Below are positions 5,231-5,852 of a stretch of 5,852 nt of DNA, piece after piece (positions within the stretch are counted from its first letter, which is position 1; every line of letters begins with the position of its first letter). This stretch comes from an uncultured Bacteroidota bacterium. Lineage in GTDB: Bacteria; Bacteroidota; Bacteroidia; Chitinophagales; Chitinophagaceae. A program made the translations under genes and the position numbers. The DNA lies in assembly GCA_938008665.1 (NCBI GenBank), contig CALLKA010000097.1:1-5852 (forward strand), read 5' to 3'. The notes beneath the pieces were generated by a model that worked only from the letters and a program-made list of their open reading frames with translations, searched no databases and was not told where the DNA came from.

Positions 5231-5852
5231 GTGAGACTAAAGTCATTAGAAATCAAAGGGTTCAAGAGTTTTGCGGACAAGACAGTACTCAATTTTGACG
5301 AAGGAATAACCGGTGTAATTGGGCCAAATGGCTGTGGCAAGAGCAATATCGTAGACTCAATCCGTTGGGTGATTGGTGAGCACAAGATCAGCAACCTGAG
5401 GAGCGAAAACCTTGAAAGCTTGGTCTTCAATGGCTCAAAATCAAGGGGAGCAAGTGGTCTGGCCGAGGTGAGCCTTACTTTTGACAATACCAAGAACCTT
5501 TTGCCTACAGAGTTCAATACAGTAACCGTTACCAGGAAGTTTTACAAAAGCGGGGAGAGCGAGTACAGGTTGAACGATGTTCAGTGCCGTTTGAAGGATA
5601 TCCACAACCTCTTCCTGGATACAGGTGTCAGCACAGACAGCTACGCCATCATGGAACTGGGCATGGTGGATGACATCATCAAGGACAAGGAAAATAGCCG
5701 TAGAAGAATGCTTGAGCAAGCAGCGGGTATTACCATCTACAAAACCAGAAAAAAAGAAGCTAAAAATAAATTAGATGCTACGGAGCAGGATTTATCTAGA
5801 ATTGAAGATTTGTTATTTGAAATTAATAACCAATTAAAAACTTTAGAGAACC
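5231..5852 (+). CDS. smc: Chromosome segregation protein SMC, N-terminal part (runs off the window)
   Basis: SMC forms the ATP-dependent ring (with ScpA and ScpB) that compacts and separates replicated chromosomes. 207 codons are open to the window edge, against about 1,170-1,190 residues expected for the full protein. The N-terminal ATPase half-head is clear: RLKSLEIKGFKSFADKT (2-18), Walker A GPNGCGKSN (31-39) and DSIRWVIGE (42-50). LDTGVSTDSYAIMELGMVDD (148-167) and RRMLEQAAGITIYKTRKKEA (178-197) follow, leading into the first coiled-coil arm from about residue 195. The start is GTG at 5231: an in-frame TAA lies at 5213-5215, no ATG or TTG lies between, and the GTG begins exactly where the family's MRLKSLEIKGFKSF normally begins. 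By hand count, third-position GC is 93 of 157 codons in the first part but 14 of the last 50, an abrupt shift inside the gene. Confidence 0.96.
   Translation, partial: MRLKSLEIKGFKSFADKTVLNFDEGITGVIGPNGCGKSNIVDSIRWVIGEHKISNLRSENLESLVFNGSKSRGASGLAEVSLTFDNTKNLLPTEFNTVTVTRKFYKSGESEYRLNDVQCRLKDIHNLFLDTGVSTDSYAIMELGMVDDIIKDKENSRRRMLEQAAGITIYKTRKKEAKNKLDATEQDLSRIEDLLFEINNQLKTLEN

Noticed and set aside
5134..5719. Two leftward open frames (5134-5517 and 5441-5719)
   Set aside because: Both are antisense to smc, whose forward frame gives an unmistakable SMC ATPase head. They overlap each other and have no recognisable motifs.
1..5852. Search for CRISPR repeats, insertion-sequence ends, tRNA or rRNA genes and riboswitches
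   Set aside because: Nearly all sequence is accounted for by housekeeping genes and gaps of about 110 bp or less; no spaced repeats, cloverleaf or structured leader was seen by eye.

Overview
This window looks like a chromosomal housekeeping segment from a Bacteroidota bacterium, probably a Chitinophagaceae-like or related lineage. Four observations point there. The DNA is AT-rich. None of the start codons has a Shine-Dalgarno sequence. Matches to the Bacteroidota -7 promoter element TAnnTTTG sit just ahead of several genes. The purM product is the long, divergent form (about 390 residues) that I associate with Bacteroidota rather than the roughly 345-residue enterobacterial form. The genus cannot be fixed from this sequence alone.

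Layout, left to right. The last codons of an unidentified rightward gene end at 73. A perfect long hairpin at 109-152 follows and probably terminates transcription from both sides. Next is a leftward gene (172-1092) for a single-pass membrane protein with a long coiled coil and an uncharacterised C-terminal domain. A divergent intergenic region leads to rightward holA (DNA polymerase III delta subunit), whose 3' end overlaps by 23 bp the 3' end of leftward ribF (riboflavin kinase/FAD synthetase). The start regions of ribF and purM (AIR synthase) face away from each other across a 68-bp gap containing a nearly perfect inverted repeat, with one -7 element in each arm. PurM is followed by ftsE (ABC ATPase of the FtsEX division complex) and, after a 93-bp gap with its own candidate promoter, by the 5' part of smc (chromosome condensation ATPase), which starts with GTG at 5231 and runs off the window.

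The genes serve replication (holA), chromosome segregation (smc), division (ftsE), purine synthesis (purM) and flavin cofactor synthesis (ribF). They do not form a single pathway, and I see no mobile element, CRISPR array, tRNA, rRNA, toxin-antitoxin pair or defence island. I found no convincing undescribed system. The items most worth a second look are the abrupt synonymous-codon/GC shift inside smc, the symmetric overlapping divergent promoter between ribF and purM, a possible leaderless holA transcript, and the membrane coiled-coil protein of unknown role.
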